Shown in pieces: positions 55,236-64,000 of a stretch of 64,000 bases of DNA (positions within the stretch are counted from its first letter, which is position 1; every line of letters begins with the position of its first letter). The stretch spans positions 11,096-75,095 of the forward strand of contig JAXDNY010000053.1 of assembly GCA_034669145.1 (NCBI GenBank). The letters are read 5' to 3'. The stretch is from PALSA-894 sp034669145 (lineage in GTDB: Bacteria; Pseudomonadota; Alphaproteobacteria; Rhizobiales; Xanthobacteraceae). A program made the position numbers and the translations under genes. Below the pieces are notes generated by a model. The model was given only the letters and a program-made list of their open reading frames with translations. It made no database searches and was not told the DNA's origin.

Positions 55236-55751
55236 ATGGACGTCCTTACGGCGAAGGCGCGGCGATTGGCGCCGCTCGACACACCCACGGATCTGATGAC
55301 CGCCGCGAGCAAGGATATTTCCGCCGCCTTGACGGTGCTGCTCGCCGACATGCTTGCCCTGTATCTCAAGACGAAGAATTTCCATTGGCACATGTCAGGC
55401 CCGCATTTCCGCGACTATCACCTTCTGCTCGACGAACAGGGAGAGCAGATCTTCGCCGCGACCGACGCGATGGCGGAGCGCGCGCGAAAGATCGGCGGCA
55501 CGACCTTGCGCTCCCTCGGTCAGGCAAGCCGGCTGCAGCGGCTGCTGGACAATGACGCCGACTATGTCACGCCGCTCGACATGCTGGCCGAGCTGCGCGA
55601 CGACAACAAGCAGCTGATCGCCTCCATGCGCGTGACGCACGCGCTGTGCGATGAACACGGCGACGTGGCGAGCGCGAGTCTGCTCGAGAACTGGATCGAC
55701 GAAGCCGAGCGGCGGACGTGGTTCCTGTTCGAGGCGAGCCGCCAGCCGTAG
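55236..55751 (+). CDS. dps: Dps family DNA-protecting ferritin-like protein
   Basis: The 171-residue protein starts at ATG MDVLTAKARRLAPL, with GGAGG about ten bases upstream. It has the Dps four-helix core: helix A with KNFHWHMSGPHFRDYHLLLDEQGEQIF, which supplies the ferroxidase His, Asp and Glu residues at the dimer interface. ARKIGGTTLRSLGQ and a C-terminal ASLLENWIDEAERRTWFLFE helix follow. Dodecamers store iron and protect DNA from peroxide and starvation stress. It lies close to the regulatory block with the NepR-like gene, which fits a general stress setting. Confidence 0.94.
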   Translation: MDVLTAKARRLAPLDTPTDLMTAASKDISAALTVLLADMLALYLKTKNFHWHMSGPHFRDYHLLLDEQGEQIFAATDAMAERARKIGGTTLRSLGQASRLQRLLDNDADYVTPLDMLAELRDDNKQLIASMRVTHALCDEHGDVASASLLENWIDEAERRTWFLFEASRQP

Positions 55752-55854
55752 ATCCGAAATCGCGCAACACCAGTTAGGTCGCGGCAATAACCTGCAAGCC
55801 GCGCCCAAGGGGGTGTGCATCTCTCAGGAAGCCTGAACCCCGCCGGAGGTTGCC

Positions 55855-56508
55855 GTGCAAAGTCCCACTCCCCCTCGCGCTCTCACGTCGCGGCGCCGCT
55901 TTCTCGAGACCGGCGGCGTTGCGACGCTCGCGCTGGCCTCGTCACCGGCGATTGCCGCGATTGCGGAGCAATCTTCATCCTCGCGATCGCCAAATACCGA
56001 AAACGTTCGGCTGACCGTCAATGGACGGCAACACGCGCTCGATCTCGATCCGCGCACCACGTTGCTCGATGCACTGCGCGAGCATCTCGCGCTCACCGGG
56101 ACCAAGAAGGGTTGCGACCAGGGACAGTGCGGCGCCTGCACGGTGATCGTCAACGGACAGCGCATCAACAGCTGTCTGGCGCTCGCGGTCATGCATGCTG
56201 GCGACGAGATCACGACCATCGAGGGTTTGGTGGAAGATGGCGATCTTCATCCGATGCAGGCGGCTTTCGTACGGCATGACGGATTGCAATGCGGGTACTG
56301 CACGCCGGGCCAAATCTGCTCGGCCGTCGCGCTGCTGGCCGAACACAAGGCGGGTTGGCCAAGCTATGTCACGGCGGATGTCGCGACCGCGCCGGCCCTG
56401 ACGGATGCCGAGATCGCCGAACGGATGAGCGGCAATATCTGCCGCTGCTCCGCCTATGCCAACATCGTCGCGGCGATCCGCGACGTCGCCGAGGGAGGCC
56501 GCTCATGA
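55855..56508 (+). CDS. paoA: Aldehyde oxidoreductase, 2Fe-2S subunit (PaoA-like)
   Basis: The 217-residue protein starts at GTG, with GGAGG six bases upstream. The Tat signal SRRRFLETGG lies in the first 25 residues, so the complex is exported folded. Two iron-sulfur centres are shown by CDQGQCGACTVIVNG with its later cysteine in NSCLALAV, and by GLQCGYCTPGQICSA with GNICRCSAY. This matches PaoA (YagT) of the periplasmic aldehyde oxidoreductase PaoABC. Its stop overlaps the FAD subunit start (ATGA). Confidence 0.93.
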   Translation: MQSPTPPRALTSRRRFLETGGVATLALASSPAIAAIAEQSSSSRSPNTENVRLTVNGRQHALDLDPRTTLLDALREHLALTGTKKGCDQGQCGACTVIVNGQRINSCLALAVMHAGDEITTIEGLVEDGDLHPMQAAFVRHDGLQCGYCTPGQICSAVALLAEHKAGWPSYVTADVATAPALTDAEIAERMSGNICRCSAYANIVAAIRDVAEGGRS

Positions 56509-57488
56509 AGCCGTTCCGGTACGAACGGGCAAGCGACGTCGCGCCGGCTTGCGCGGCGGCGGCCCGACCGGCGGCGAAATTCGTCGCCGGCGGCACCAAT
56601 CTGGTCGATCTTATGAAGCTGCAGATCGAGACGCCGGCGCACCTGGTCGACATCGGCGCGCTGCCGTTGTCCGATATCGAAGAGACCGCCGAGGGCGGCT
56701 TGCGCATCGGTGCGCTCGTGACAAACAGCACGGCCGCCGCAGACGCGAACGTCCGGCGCCGCTACCCGCTGCTGTCGCAGGCGATTCTGGCCGGCGCATC
56801 GACGCAGCTTCGAAACAAGGCAACGACCGGTGGGAATCTGCTGCAGCGGACCCGATGCCCCTATTTCTACGACACGACGAAGCCTTGCAACAAGCGCGTT
56901 CCAGGATCGGGTTGCGCGGCGCTGGGCGGGATCAACCGAATGAACGCGGTGCTGGGCGTGAGCGACAACTGCATCGCTGCGCACGGGTCCGATATGGCGG
57001 TCGCGATGACGGCCCTGAGTGCGCGGATCGAAACGATTGCGCCCGACGGAGCAACCCGGACCATCCCGATCGACGCGTTCTATCGCCCGCCCGGCAACAC
57101 GCCCCATATCGAAACTGTCCTCGCGCCGGGCGAGTTGATCCGCTCTGTCCTGTTGCCGCCGCCGCCGCCGGGCCGGCAGGTTTATCGCAAAGTGCGCGAT
57201 CGCGCTTCCTATGCATTTGCGCTCGTCTCGGCCGCCGTCATCGTGGCGAGCGACAACGGGCTGGTCAGCGCCGCCCGCGTGGCGTTCGGCGGCATCTCAT
57301 ACAAGCCGTGGCGGTCGGTCGAAGCCGAAGCCGCGCTCATCGGCATAACGGCGACGCGCGAGTCCTTCGACGCTGCGGGGGTCGCCGCGCTCAGGGATGC
57401 TCGCGGCTATGGTTACAACGATTTCAAAATCCCGCTCGCCCGCCGGACCCTGCGCGCCACGCTGGCCGTTGCGGCCGGCGTCATCTGA
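56505..57488 (+). CDS. paoB: Aldehyde oxidoreductase, FAD subunit (PaoB-like)
   Basis: This 327-residue FAD protein starts MKPFRYERASDVAPAC, overlapping the paoA-like stop. The FAD loops are KFVAGGTNLVDLMK and LRNKATTGGNLLQRTRCPYF. The stretch TRCPYFYDTTKPCNKRVPGSGC supplies the extra 4Fe-4S cluster that distinguishes PaoB from other xanthine dehydrogenase FAD subunits. It lies 12 bases before the molybdenum subunit gene. It passes electrons between the paoA-like and paoC-like subunits. Confidence 0.93.
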   Translation: MKPFRYERASDVAPACAAAARPAAKFVAGGTNLVDLMKLQIETPAHLVDIGALPLSDIEETAEGGLRIGALVTNSTAAADANVRRRYPLLSQAILAGASTQLRNKATTGGNLLQRTRCPYFYDTTKPCNKRVPGSGCAALGGINRMNAVLGVSDNCIAAHGSDMAVAMTALSARIETIAPDGATRTIPIDAFYRPPGNTPHIETVLAPGELIRSVLLPPPPPGRQVYRKVRDRASYAFALVSAAVIVASDNGLVSAARVAFGGISYKPWRSVEAEAALIGITATRESFDAAGVAALRDARGYGYNDFKIPLARRTLRATLAVAAGVI

Positions 57489-57500
57489 GGAGAAGCCGTC

Positions 57501-59615
57501 ATGGCTGAAAGCGAGCATGCCGGCCCGATCGGGCGTCCGCTTGATCGTGTCGATGGCCGGCTAAAGGTAACCGGCAAGGCGACCTATGCGTTTGAATACG
57601 CGGCGCAAGGCGCCGCCGCCTATGGCGTCATCGTTCCCGCGGCGATCGCCAAAGGCCGCGTCGTTGCCGTCGACACGCGTGATGTAGAGCGCGCTCCCGG
57701 CGTGCTGCTGGTGCTGACAAAGGACAATGCGCCGCCGCAAACACCGTGGGGTCCCGTCGACCTGCCGGACCGCTTTGCGCGCGCCGAGCCCGCGCTCAAT
57801 ACCGACGAGGTGCGCTATTTCGGCTTTCCGGTCGCCTTCGTGGTCGCCGACACGTTCGAGCGTGCCACGGCCGCCGCGATGCTGGTCCGCGTCAATTATG
57901 CGTTACAGCCAGGGGATTACGACCTCCAGGCGGCTGGTCCGCACGCCGAGAATCCCGGCCGGATCAACGGCGGAGATCCCGCCGACAGTTCAATCGGCCA
58001 TTTTGAATCCGCCTTCGCCGACGCACCGGTGAAGGTCGAGGCGATCTACACCACGCCCTATCAATGCCATGCCGCGATGGAGCCGCATGCCACGATGGCA
58101 ACTTGGGACGGCCCGAAGTTGACCGTGCATACGTCGGCGCAGTTGACCACGAGTCCGCAGGAAGGCCTCGCCCGAACATTCAACATCCGCAAGGAGGATG
58201 TCCGCGTCATCACGCGCTATATCGGCGGCGGCTTCGGCGGCAAATTGCCGTATTATGTCGACGCGACACTCGCCGCGGTCGGCGCCCGGATGCTCGGACG
58301 GCCGGTGAAGGTGGCGATGGCGCGGCCGCAGATCTTCCACATGACCACCCATCGTAGCGCATCCGAGCAGCGCCTGCGGCTCGGCGCAGACCGCGACGGC
58401 CGCCTCACCGCTTACGGCCAGGATGCGCTTGTGCAATGCGCGCGCTTCGACGGCTATGTCGAGCCGGTCTGCGCCGCGGCGCGCGCGTTGTATGCCGCGC
58501 CCAACCGGCTATCCCGTCATCGCCTCGCAAAGCTGGATCTGCCGCGCTCGGATTCGATGCGCGCACCCGGCGAGGCGATCGGACTGCTCGGCCTCGAATG
58601 CGCGATGGACGAGTTGGCCGACGCCCTCGGCCTCGATCCGGTGGAATTGCGGCTGCGCAACGATACCCAGAATGATCCCGAGCACGGCCGTCCGTTCGCC
58701 TCGCGCCATCTCGCCGAGGCCTTAATTGTGGGTGCTGCCCGCTTCGGCTGGGACCAGCGCGTCGCAAAGCCCGCCAGCGTACGCGACGGACGCTGGCTCA
58801 TCGGTCTCGGCGTTGCGTCCGCAATCCGCGGCGACACGCTGAAAAGCGCGTCGGCGCGTGCGCGCGTGGAGAGTGACGGCCGGCTGACCATCGAACTGGC
58901 GATGACCGACATCGGCACCGGCACCTACACGATCCTGACCCAGATCGCCGCCGAGACGATGGACATGCCGGTCGGCCGTGTCATGGTCCGGCTCGGCGAC
59001 ACCAACTTCCCACCGACCGACGGCTCGGGCGGCTCGTGGGGCGCGGCGACCTCGGGCGCGGCGGTTCTTGCGGCCTGCCGCAAGCTCAAGGAGGGGCTCG
59101 CCCTCGGGATCACGCAAGCCGAAGGGTCGGTCACGCCGGCCGAACTCGACGACGCGTATTCGCATGCCGGCTTTGGCGCGCATTTCGCCGAAGTCGGGGT
59201 CGATCGGGATACCGGCGAGGTGCGTGTCCGGCGCATGCTCGGCGTGTTCGCGGCCGGCCGCATCCTTAATGCCAAGACCGCCCACTCGCAGATGATCGGC
59301 GGCATGACATGGGGCATAGGGGCGGCGCTGATCGAGGAGAACCACGTCGACGCGCGCTATGGCTCCTTCATCAATCAGGATCTGGCCAGCTATCATGTCG
59401 CGGTGAACGCCGATGTCGGCGCGATGGATGTCGTGTTTCTCGACGAGGCGGACCCTCACGGCAGTCCCCTCGCGAGCAAGGGTATCGGCGAGCTTGGAAT
59501 CTGCGGGGCGGGGGCCGCGGTGATGAACGCCATCCACAACGCGACCGGCGCACGCATCCGCGATTTTCCCGCCACGCCGGACAAGCTCTTGGCCGCGCTC
59601 GAAGCACTCGATTGA
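57501..59615 (+). CDS. paoC: Aldehyde oxidoreductase, molybdenum cofactor subunit (PaoC-like)
   Basis: This 704-residue protein belongs to the xanthine dehydrogenase/aldehyde oxidase large subunit family. Marks are IGRPLDRVDGRLKVTGKATYA at the N-terminus, IGGGFGGKLPYYVD (about residues 240-253), MRAPGEAIGLLGLE and DGSGGSWGAATSGAAVL. Near the C-terminus GIGELGICGAGAAV holds the catalytic Glu. It carries no Tat signal itself and would be co-exported with the paoA-like subunit. The maturation factor paoD (XdhC-like) is not in the window. It likely oxidises aromatic aldehydes in the periplasm. Confidence 0.92.
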   Translation: MAESEHAGPIGRPLDRVDGRLKVTGKATYAFEYAAQGAAAYGVIVPAAIAKGRVVAVDTRDVERAPGVLLVLTKDNAPPQTPWGPVDLPDRFARAEPALNTDEVRYFGFPVAFVVADTFERATAAAMLVRVNYALQPGDYDLQAAGPHAENPGRINGGDPADSSIGHFESAFADAPVKVEAIYTTPYQCHAAMEPHATMATWDGPKLTVHTSAQLTTSPQEGLARTFNIRKEDVRVITRYIGGGFGGKLPYYVDATLAAVGARMLGRPVKVAMARPQIFHMTTHRSASEQRLRLGADRDGRLTAYGQDALVQCARFDGYVEPVCAAARALYAAPNRLSRHRLAKLDLPRSDSMRAPGEAIGLLGLECAMDELADALGLDPVELRLRNDTQNDPEHGRPFASRHLAEALIVGAARFGWDQRVAKPASVRDGRWLIGLGVASAIRGDTLKSASARARVESDGRLTIELAMTDIGTGTYTILTQIAAETMDMPVGRVMVRLGDTNFPPTDGSGGSWGAATSGAAVLAACRKLKEGLALGITQAEGSVTPAELDDAYSHAGFGAHFAEVGVDRDTGEVRVRRMLGVFAAGRILNAKTAHSQMIGGMTWGIGAALIEENHVDARYGSFINQDLASYHVAVNADVGAMDVVFLDEADPHGSPLASKGIGELGICGAGAAVMNAIHNATGARIRDFPATPDKLLAALEALD

Positions 59616-59672
59616 AGCGCCGAGCGTCGGTGCATCTCAAGAGGATGTCACAGTTCGTTCAGTGAAGCCCAC

Positions 59673-60119
59673 ATGGATACGCCCGTGAAGCCAGAGCCGG
59701 CCGCCGACCTGCGTGATTATCTCGCCGGGGAGCGGACGTTTCTCGCGTGGATTCGTACGGGCCTCGCCTTGATGGGATTCGGGTTCATACTGGCGCATTT
59801 TGGGATTTTTGCTGATGAGCCAGGCCTGAGCCGCGTCGGCGGCGTCCGGACCGACGAGCTCTCGCTCTGGTTTGGAGTGGCGCTGATCGCAGTTGGCGTG
59901 ACGGTGAACCTTTATTCGGCACGGCGTTACATGCGTCTCGTCGGCGCACTCAATGGCGGGAAAGTCGTGCAGCTTTCCGTGTCCCGGCAGGGCGTGGCTG
60001 TGGCTGTCTTTCTTGCGCTGTTCGGCGTTGCTGTGACGATTTACATGGTTCTCGTTCTGGCTCAGTTGCCGGACACGCTGCATGCGTCGTCGTCGGCCAT
60101 CCACGCCGGCGTTGTGTAG
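59673..60119 (+). CDS. DUF202 family inner-membrane protein (YidH-like)
   Basis: The 148-residue protein has a DUF202 domain: LAGERTFLAWIRTGLALMGFGFI near residues 16-40, then three transmembrane helices (about residues 30-48, 66-84 and 105-130). Its role is not known; members occur with transporters and stress genes. It lies 57 bases after the paoC-like gene and six bases before the sulfite-oxidase-fold gene, so the latter two are probably co-transcribed. Confidence 0.9.
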   Translation: MDTPVKPEPAADLRDYLAGERTFLAWIRTGLALMGFGFILAHFGIFADEPGLSRVGGVRTDELSLWFGVALIAVGVTVNLYSARRYMRLVGALNGGKVVQLSVSRQGVAVAVFLALFGVAVTIYMVLVLAQLPDTLHASSSAIHAGVV

Positions 60120-60125
60120 GAGACA

Positions 60126-61247
60126 ATGATGGAAGGTTCGAAGACGCGCACCTTCGGCAGCACCGATTCATCGTCTGCGATGGGCCTGATCATCCGGCAA
60201 ACGGAGCCCAGGGTTCTGGAGACTCCCTTCGATCGGATCGACTCCTATCTGACCCCAACCGAGCTATTCTACATACGCAGTCATTTTCCGGCGCCTGATC
60301 TGGATCGCGCCACTTATCGATTGCGCATCGATGGTGCGGTCCGGCAGCCACTTGCTTTGAGCTACGACGAGTTGCGGGCAATGCCGTCGGAGACGCGAGT
60401 CGCCACGCTGGAGTGCGCAGGCAACAGCCGCGTTTTTCTAGTCCCGCAGGTGCAAGGTGCACAGTGGGAGCTAGGCGCCGTCAGCAATGCGGAATGGATG
60501 GGAGTGCCCCTGCGGGCACTGCTCGCGCGTGCCGGACTGGCGGACGATGCCTGCGAGATCGTGCTCGAAGGAGCGGATCGCGGAACACTCACGGGAGAGC
60601 ACGTCCCTCCAGGCGCGATCTCCTATGCCTGGAGCGTGCCGCGCAGCAAGGCCCTTCAGCCGGAGGTGCTGATCGCTTACCAGATGAATGGTCGTGATCT
60701 TCCGCAGGATCACGGATTTCCGGTGCGCGCAATTGTGCCCGGTCACTACGGAATGGCTTCGGTCAAGTGGCTGACGCGCATCGAGGCGGTGCGCGAGCCG
60801 TTCCACGGTTACTGGCAGACATCGGATTACGCCTACTGGGCGTCGATGAGCGGAAAGCCCGTGCGGCGTGCGCTGGGTGAAATGCAACTCAAGTCAGAGA
60901 TCGCGCGGCCGCGTGTCTACGAAACCTTGCCGCCTAACCGGATCTACACAGTGTCCGGCGCTGCGTGGACGGGCGAGAGCGACGTGATCGAGATTGCGGT
61001 GAGTGCTGACGGCGGTAAGACATGGGCCGACGCGGAATTCCTCGACCCAATTCGACGGTATGCATGGCGACGCTGGAAACTGGATTGGCTGACACCGAAG
61101 ACGCCGGGGCAGTACACACTGCTGGCGCGCGCGAAGGACGCGGGCGGGATGCTGCAGCCTGACGCGCACGACCCGAACTACGGCCCTTATGTGATCGATC
61201 ACTCTCTCCCGATTCAAATATTCGTGGACGAATATCGGGGATCATGA
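60126..61247 (+). CDS. Sulfite-oxidase-fold molybdenum enzyme
   Basis: The 373-residue protein starts at ATG MMEGSKTRTFGSTD, with TAGGAGA just upstream. It has the oxidoreductase molybdopterin domain (about residues 60-220), whose Cys97 in TLECAGNSR binds molybdenum. A Mo-co dimerisation domain follows (about 245-365). Other marks are EGADRG, HGFPVRAIVPGHYGMASVKWL and DEY near the end. There is no heme domain and no signal peptide, unlike exported SorA-type enzymes, so it may act in the cytoplasm or on another substrate than sulfite. It lies six bases after the DUF202 gene. Confidence 0.92.
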   Translation: MMEGSKTRTFGSTDSSSAMGLIIRQTEPRVLETPFDRIDSYLTPTELFYIRSHFPAPDLDRATYRLRIDGAVRQPLALSYDELRAMPSETRVATLECAGNSRVFLVPQVQGAQWELGAVSNAEWMGVPLRALLARAGLADDACEIVLEGADRGTLTGEHVPPGAISYAWSVPRSKALQPEVLIAYQMNGRDLPQDHGFPVRAIVPGHYGMASVKWLTRIEAVREPFHGYWQTSDYAYWASMSGKPVRRALGEMQLKSEIARPRVYETLPPNRIYTVSGAAWTGESDVIEIAVSADGGKTWADAEFLDPIRRYAWRRWKLDWLTPKTPGQYTLLARAKDAGGMLQPDAHDPNYGPYVIDHSLPIQIFVDEYRGS

Positions 61248-61554
61248 CGGCTTCGGCTCACCGCGCGCCAAACCCGCAATATCTGATCCTGCAGCGGTTT
61301 CGTGAAATAGGAAAAGACGGTGCAGTCGCGGCCGTGTTCCTTCACGCGCGCGAGGAAAGCAATCGTCGGGCTCTGTTTGAGACCTGTTCGTACGCGCCGA
61401 CCCACCTTGGCGATGCGACTGCAATGTGGTTCACTTCAGCTATAGGACGCACGGGAGCTTTGCCGCAACCGGACGATAGTACGCGGGCGGACTTAACGCG
61501 GCGCTTGCATGCCCGCGAGATCGGCCGTCCGCTGCAAGCCTGGAGGATCGCGAG
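61248..61554. other. Intergenic region before the di-heme cytochrome gene
   Basis: A frame beginning at an ATG that overlaps the preceding stop (61244) runs into the cytochrome gene, but it has no family likeness and no good coding character. No repeat, hairpin or RNA gene is evident. The region should hold the promoter of the cytochrome gene; I cannot place a -35/-10 pair with confidence. Confidence 0.4.
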
Positions 61555-63993
61555 ATGCGCGCGCGCTTCGCCCTGAAACTCTGCTTTTTCCTCATCGCGG
61601 CCTGCTTCCTTACACCGAACAGTGCGCCGGCGCAGAGCAAGCTCAACCCCGGCTATGCGGCGCAGGACTCGCGGTACAATCCTTCGGAGCGGGCCGGCCG
61701 CGAGATCTGGTTCTTCGCCACCGCGTTCAACGACCGCTTCCTCACCTATTCGTATCCGCAGCGGCTGGGCGCCGCGATCGACTGGTTCAAGATTCTTGCG
61801 GCGAAAAACAAGCGCGACCTGTTCCAGGGCTGGGGCATCACGCCCGATCCCGACTGCTGCGTTCCCGGGGACCCGAATTGTCCGGCACGCACGCTCGATG
61901 AGACCTACGGCTTTCAGTACTGCAAGGGCGACGACGAGCTTCTGAAGTTCGTCGGCCGCGAGGGGTACAAGGATCCCGCCTGCGATTTCCAGGACGCCCC
62001 GTTCGTGGTCGATCCGGCCAAGCCGCACGGCGCGAGCGACATGCGCCAGAGCCCGTGCGATTTGCGGTTCGGCACCTCGACCGGCGCGCTCGGCTTGCGC
62101 AAGTTCCCCAATCCGCGCTTCGACGCGGAGAAATGGCGCAAGCTCAACGGCTCGCTCGGGACATGGGACGCGTACGGCAAGTTCCTCTCGGGCGACAAAG
62201 AGGATGGAGACTCGCGCACCAACCGGCTGTTCGACGGATCGATCGAGCCTCCGTTCCGCATCGGCATGGCCTGCGGCGCATGCCACATCTCCTACGATCC
62301 GCTGAAGCCGCCGGCCGATCCGAACAATCCTGCCTGGGACAATATCGACGGGCTCGTCGGCAATCAGTACAGCCGCATCTCGCAGCTGCTCGCCTCGGGC
62401 ATGTCGCAGCACCTGGTCGAATGGCAGCTGATCGCGCGCACACGCCCCGGCACGGTCGATACCTCGGCGCTGCCCATGGATACGGTGTCCAATCCCGGCA
62501 CCATGAACGCGATCTACAATTTCAAGAGCCGCCCGCTGCACGAGCACCGCATCCTGAAATGGCGCAAGGCCTCGCAATGTCCCGGCGGACCGGCTGCGAC
62601 CTGCTGGTGCGAGCCGGAGAAAGCCGGCAAGTGCTGGGAGCGCAGCGAGAAGACCGAGCGGGTGCAGAATATCCTCAAGGGCGGCGAGGATACGATCGGC
62701 GCAACCGAGGCGATCCAGCGCGTCTACTTCAACATCGGCTCGTGCGGCGAGCAGTGCTGGCTCAACCATCTGCCCGACCTGCGCGCGATCGATCCGGCGC
62801 AGCGCAACTACGGCCAGACCCCGCTCGACATCGGGCAGTGCCGGCGCGACTGCGCGAGCTTCCGCGCGATTGAGGATCGTCTCGAGGATTTGGCGGCGTT
62901 CTTCTTCAACGCGCGCCCGACCGACCTCGCAACGGCGCGCGGCGTGACGCAGCAGCAGCTGGAAGGGCAGCTCAATCAGGAGTTCGGCCCTGATGCGGTC
63001 GCGCAGGGCCAGCGCATCTTCGCACGCACCTGTGCGGGATGCCATTCGAGCCAGGAGAATGTCTCCGAGGCCACCAACTTCCGCGCCACAGACCCGGCCG
63101 ACCCGACACGGCGGATCGATTTCTTGAGCAACGAAAAGCCGATCCTCGCAAGCCGCGTCGGCACCCATGCCGCGCGCGCGATGCACTCGAACCACATGAA
63201 GACCCGCGTGTGGGACCAATATGCCGCCTTCGATATGCAAGAGCGCCCTGCCGATCCTGCCGTGATGGAAGTGATGAAGGGCGGCGGGCGCGGCTACTAC
63301 CGGCCGCCGTCGCTGCTCAGCGTGTGGGCCTATGCGCCGTTCATGCTCAACAATGCGATGGGTCCGGAAGTGTGCGGCAAGCCGTCGAACCCGGATTTGA
63401 ATTTTTATTCCTCACCCTATGTCGACGACAACGACAAGCTCGTCGCCAATCCGCCGCCCTGCGTGGCGTTCGATCCGAGCGTGGAGGGGCGCTACCGGCT
63501 GTTCCGGGATTCGATCGATCAGCTCCTCAACCCGGCCAAGCGCGGCCGCAAGGTGAACCTCGCCGACAAGGACATCATCATCGACATCGTGTCGAATGTG
63601 AAGCTCGGGCCGATCGACATCGACTCATTCTCGCTTAAGCTTCCGCAGGGCTCGCCCGTGATCCTGATCAACAGCTTGCGCTACAAGGACCTGCTGCAGG
63701 ACCTCGTGCTGGTCAACCGCGATCCCGGCAAGCTCGATGCCAAGTACAGCACCATCCTCACGCCGGCCCGGCTCGCGGCGCTCAAGGACGGGCTGGAGCG
63801 GCTGCGCCTGCGGATCACGGCAAACCGGGGTCAATTCACGCTCGATATCACGCAGCCCAAGGAGCAGGCCGACTTCATCCAGTCGTTCTATTCGAACCTG
63901 CTCGGCCGGGTCGAGAACAGCGGCCACACGTTCGGCCAGGACCTGTCGGAGAACGAGAAGAAGGCGCTGATCGCCTTCCTGGCAACGTTGTGA
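61555..63993 (+). CDS. Large exported di-heme cytochrome c-like protein
   Basis: The 812-residue protein has a signal peptide (LKLCFFLIAACFLTPNSAPA, cleavage near residue 27). Two c-type heme sites are CGACH (residues 240-244) and CAGCH (493-497). Between and around them are many extra cysteines (for example DCCVPGDPNC and ATCWCEPEKAGKCW), which may form disulfides in the periplasm. The C-terminal part ends LSENEKKALIAFLATL, a typical cytochrome c helix. It may be a periplasmic electron carrier or a peroxidase-like enzyme. It belongs to a poorly studied family; no substrate can be assigned. It stops seven bases before the right edge. Confidence 0.85.
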   Translation: MRARFALKLCFFLIAACFLTPNSAPAQSKLNPGYAAQDSRYNPSERAGREIWFFATAFNDRFLTYSYPQRLGAAIDWFKILAAKNKRDLFQGWGITPDPDCCVPGDPNCPARTLDETYGFQYCKGDDELLKFVGREGYKDPACDFQDAPFVVDPAKPHGASDMRQSPCDLRFGTSTGALGLRKFPNPRFDAEKWRKLNGSLGTWDAYGKFLSGDKEDGDSRTNRLFDGSIEPPFRIGMACGACHISYDPLKPPADPNNPAWDNIDGLVGNQYSRISQLLASGMSQHLVEWQLIARTRPGTVDTSALPMDTVSNPGTMNAIYNFKSRPLHEHRILKWRKASQCPGGPAATCWCEPEKAGKCWERSEKTERVQNILKGGEDTIGATEAIQRVYFNIGSCGEQCWLNHLPDLRAIDPAQRNYGQTPLDIGQCRRDCASFRAIEDRLEDLAAFFFNARPTDLATARGVTQQQLEGQLNQEFGPDAVAQGQRIFARTCAGCHSSQENVSEATNFRATDPADPTRRIDFLSNEKPILASRVGTHAARAMHSNHMKTRVWDQYAAFDMQERPADPAVMEVMKGGGRGYYRPPSLLSVWAYAPFMLNNAMGPEVCGKPSNPDLNFYSSPYVDDNDKLVANPPPCVAFDPSVEGRYRLFRDSIDQLLNPAKRGRKVNLADKDIIIDIVSNVKLGPIDIDSFSLKLPQGSPVILINSLRYKDLLQDLVLVNRDPGKLDAKYSTILTPARLAALKDGLERLRLRITANRGQFTLDITQPKEQADFIQSFYSNLLGRVENSGHTFGQDLSENEKKALIAFLATL

Positions 63994-64000
63994 GCGGGGA

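Noticed and set aside
61244..61576. A 110-codon frame overlapping the stop of the sulfite-oxidase-fold gene and the start of the cytochrome gene.
   Set aside because: The overlap with both neighbours, lack of a ribosome site other than the coupled stop, and no likeness argue against a gene.
61342..63240. A 632-codon minus-strand frame opposite the di-heme cytochrome gene.
   Set aside because: The plus-strand product has a signal peptide and two heme motifs, while the minus frame shows only low-complexity Arg/Ala-rich sequence.

Overview
The window looks like chromosomal DNA of a GC-rich alphaproteobacterium of the order Hyphomicrobiales, near Bradyrhizobium, Rhodopseudomonas or Pseudolabrys. 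The basis is a strong G/C third-position bias, many ABC and TRAP uptake systems, FixJ-type regulators, a NepR-like small protein, and two kinds of short palindromic repeat familiar from that group. This placement is inference; no rRNA or tRNA gene was seen. Genes are densely packed and often overlap by 1-11 bases.

Left part (1-23.4 kb): uptake and catabolism. A minus-strand unit encodes a fused hydantoinase/5-oxoprolinase-type protein followed by two ABC permeases that run off the left edge. An epoxide-hydrolase-like gene diverges from a plus-strand set (family III CoA-transferase, NAD-dependent epimerase, short-chain dehydrogenase, alpha/beta hydrolase). Facing it is a long minus-strand series: gamma-glutamyltransferase-like protein, TAXI-type TRAP receptor and fused TRAP permease, a branched-chain-amino-acid-type ABC transporter (receptor, LivH, LivM, LivG, LivF) and a second dehydrogenase. 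A DUF1028 gene and a family 5 solute receptor follow on the plus strand.

Middle (23.5-48 kb): an efflux-rich block. A DctB/DctD-type two-component pair is followed by a consensus sigma-54 promoter and a complete NodT / adaptor / heavy-metal-type RND operon. Next come an OprB-type porin, an unknown exported protein, a second RND pump whose adaptor gene carries a one-base frameshift, a FUSC-type membrane protein, a Gly-rich secreted protein, and a third RND pump with its adaptor, a secreted Ser/Thr/Pro-rich protein and an AraC-type regulator.

Regulatory block (48-55.8 kb): a stand-alone receiver protein, a FixJ-type response regulator, a pair of very small coupled genes, a NepR-like small protein, a large multi-PAS sensor kinase, a small exported protein and Dps. 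Four intergenic sites here share an AAAC-N4-GTAT box oriented toward the next gene, which suggests one regulon run by the local FixJ-type regulator.

Right part (55.8-64 kb): redox enzymes. A PaoABC-type periplasmic aldehyde oxidoreductase (Tat-signal 2Fe-2S subunit, FAD/4Fe-4S subunit, molybdenum subunit) is followed by a DUF202 membrane protein, a sulfite-oxidase-fold molybdoenzyme without a signal peptide, and a large exported di-heme cytochrome c-like protein that ends just inside the right edge.
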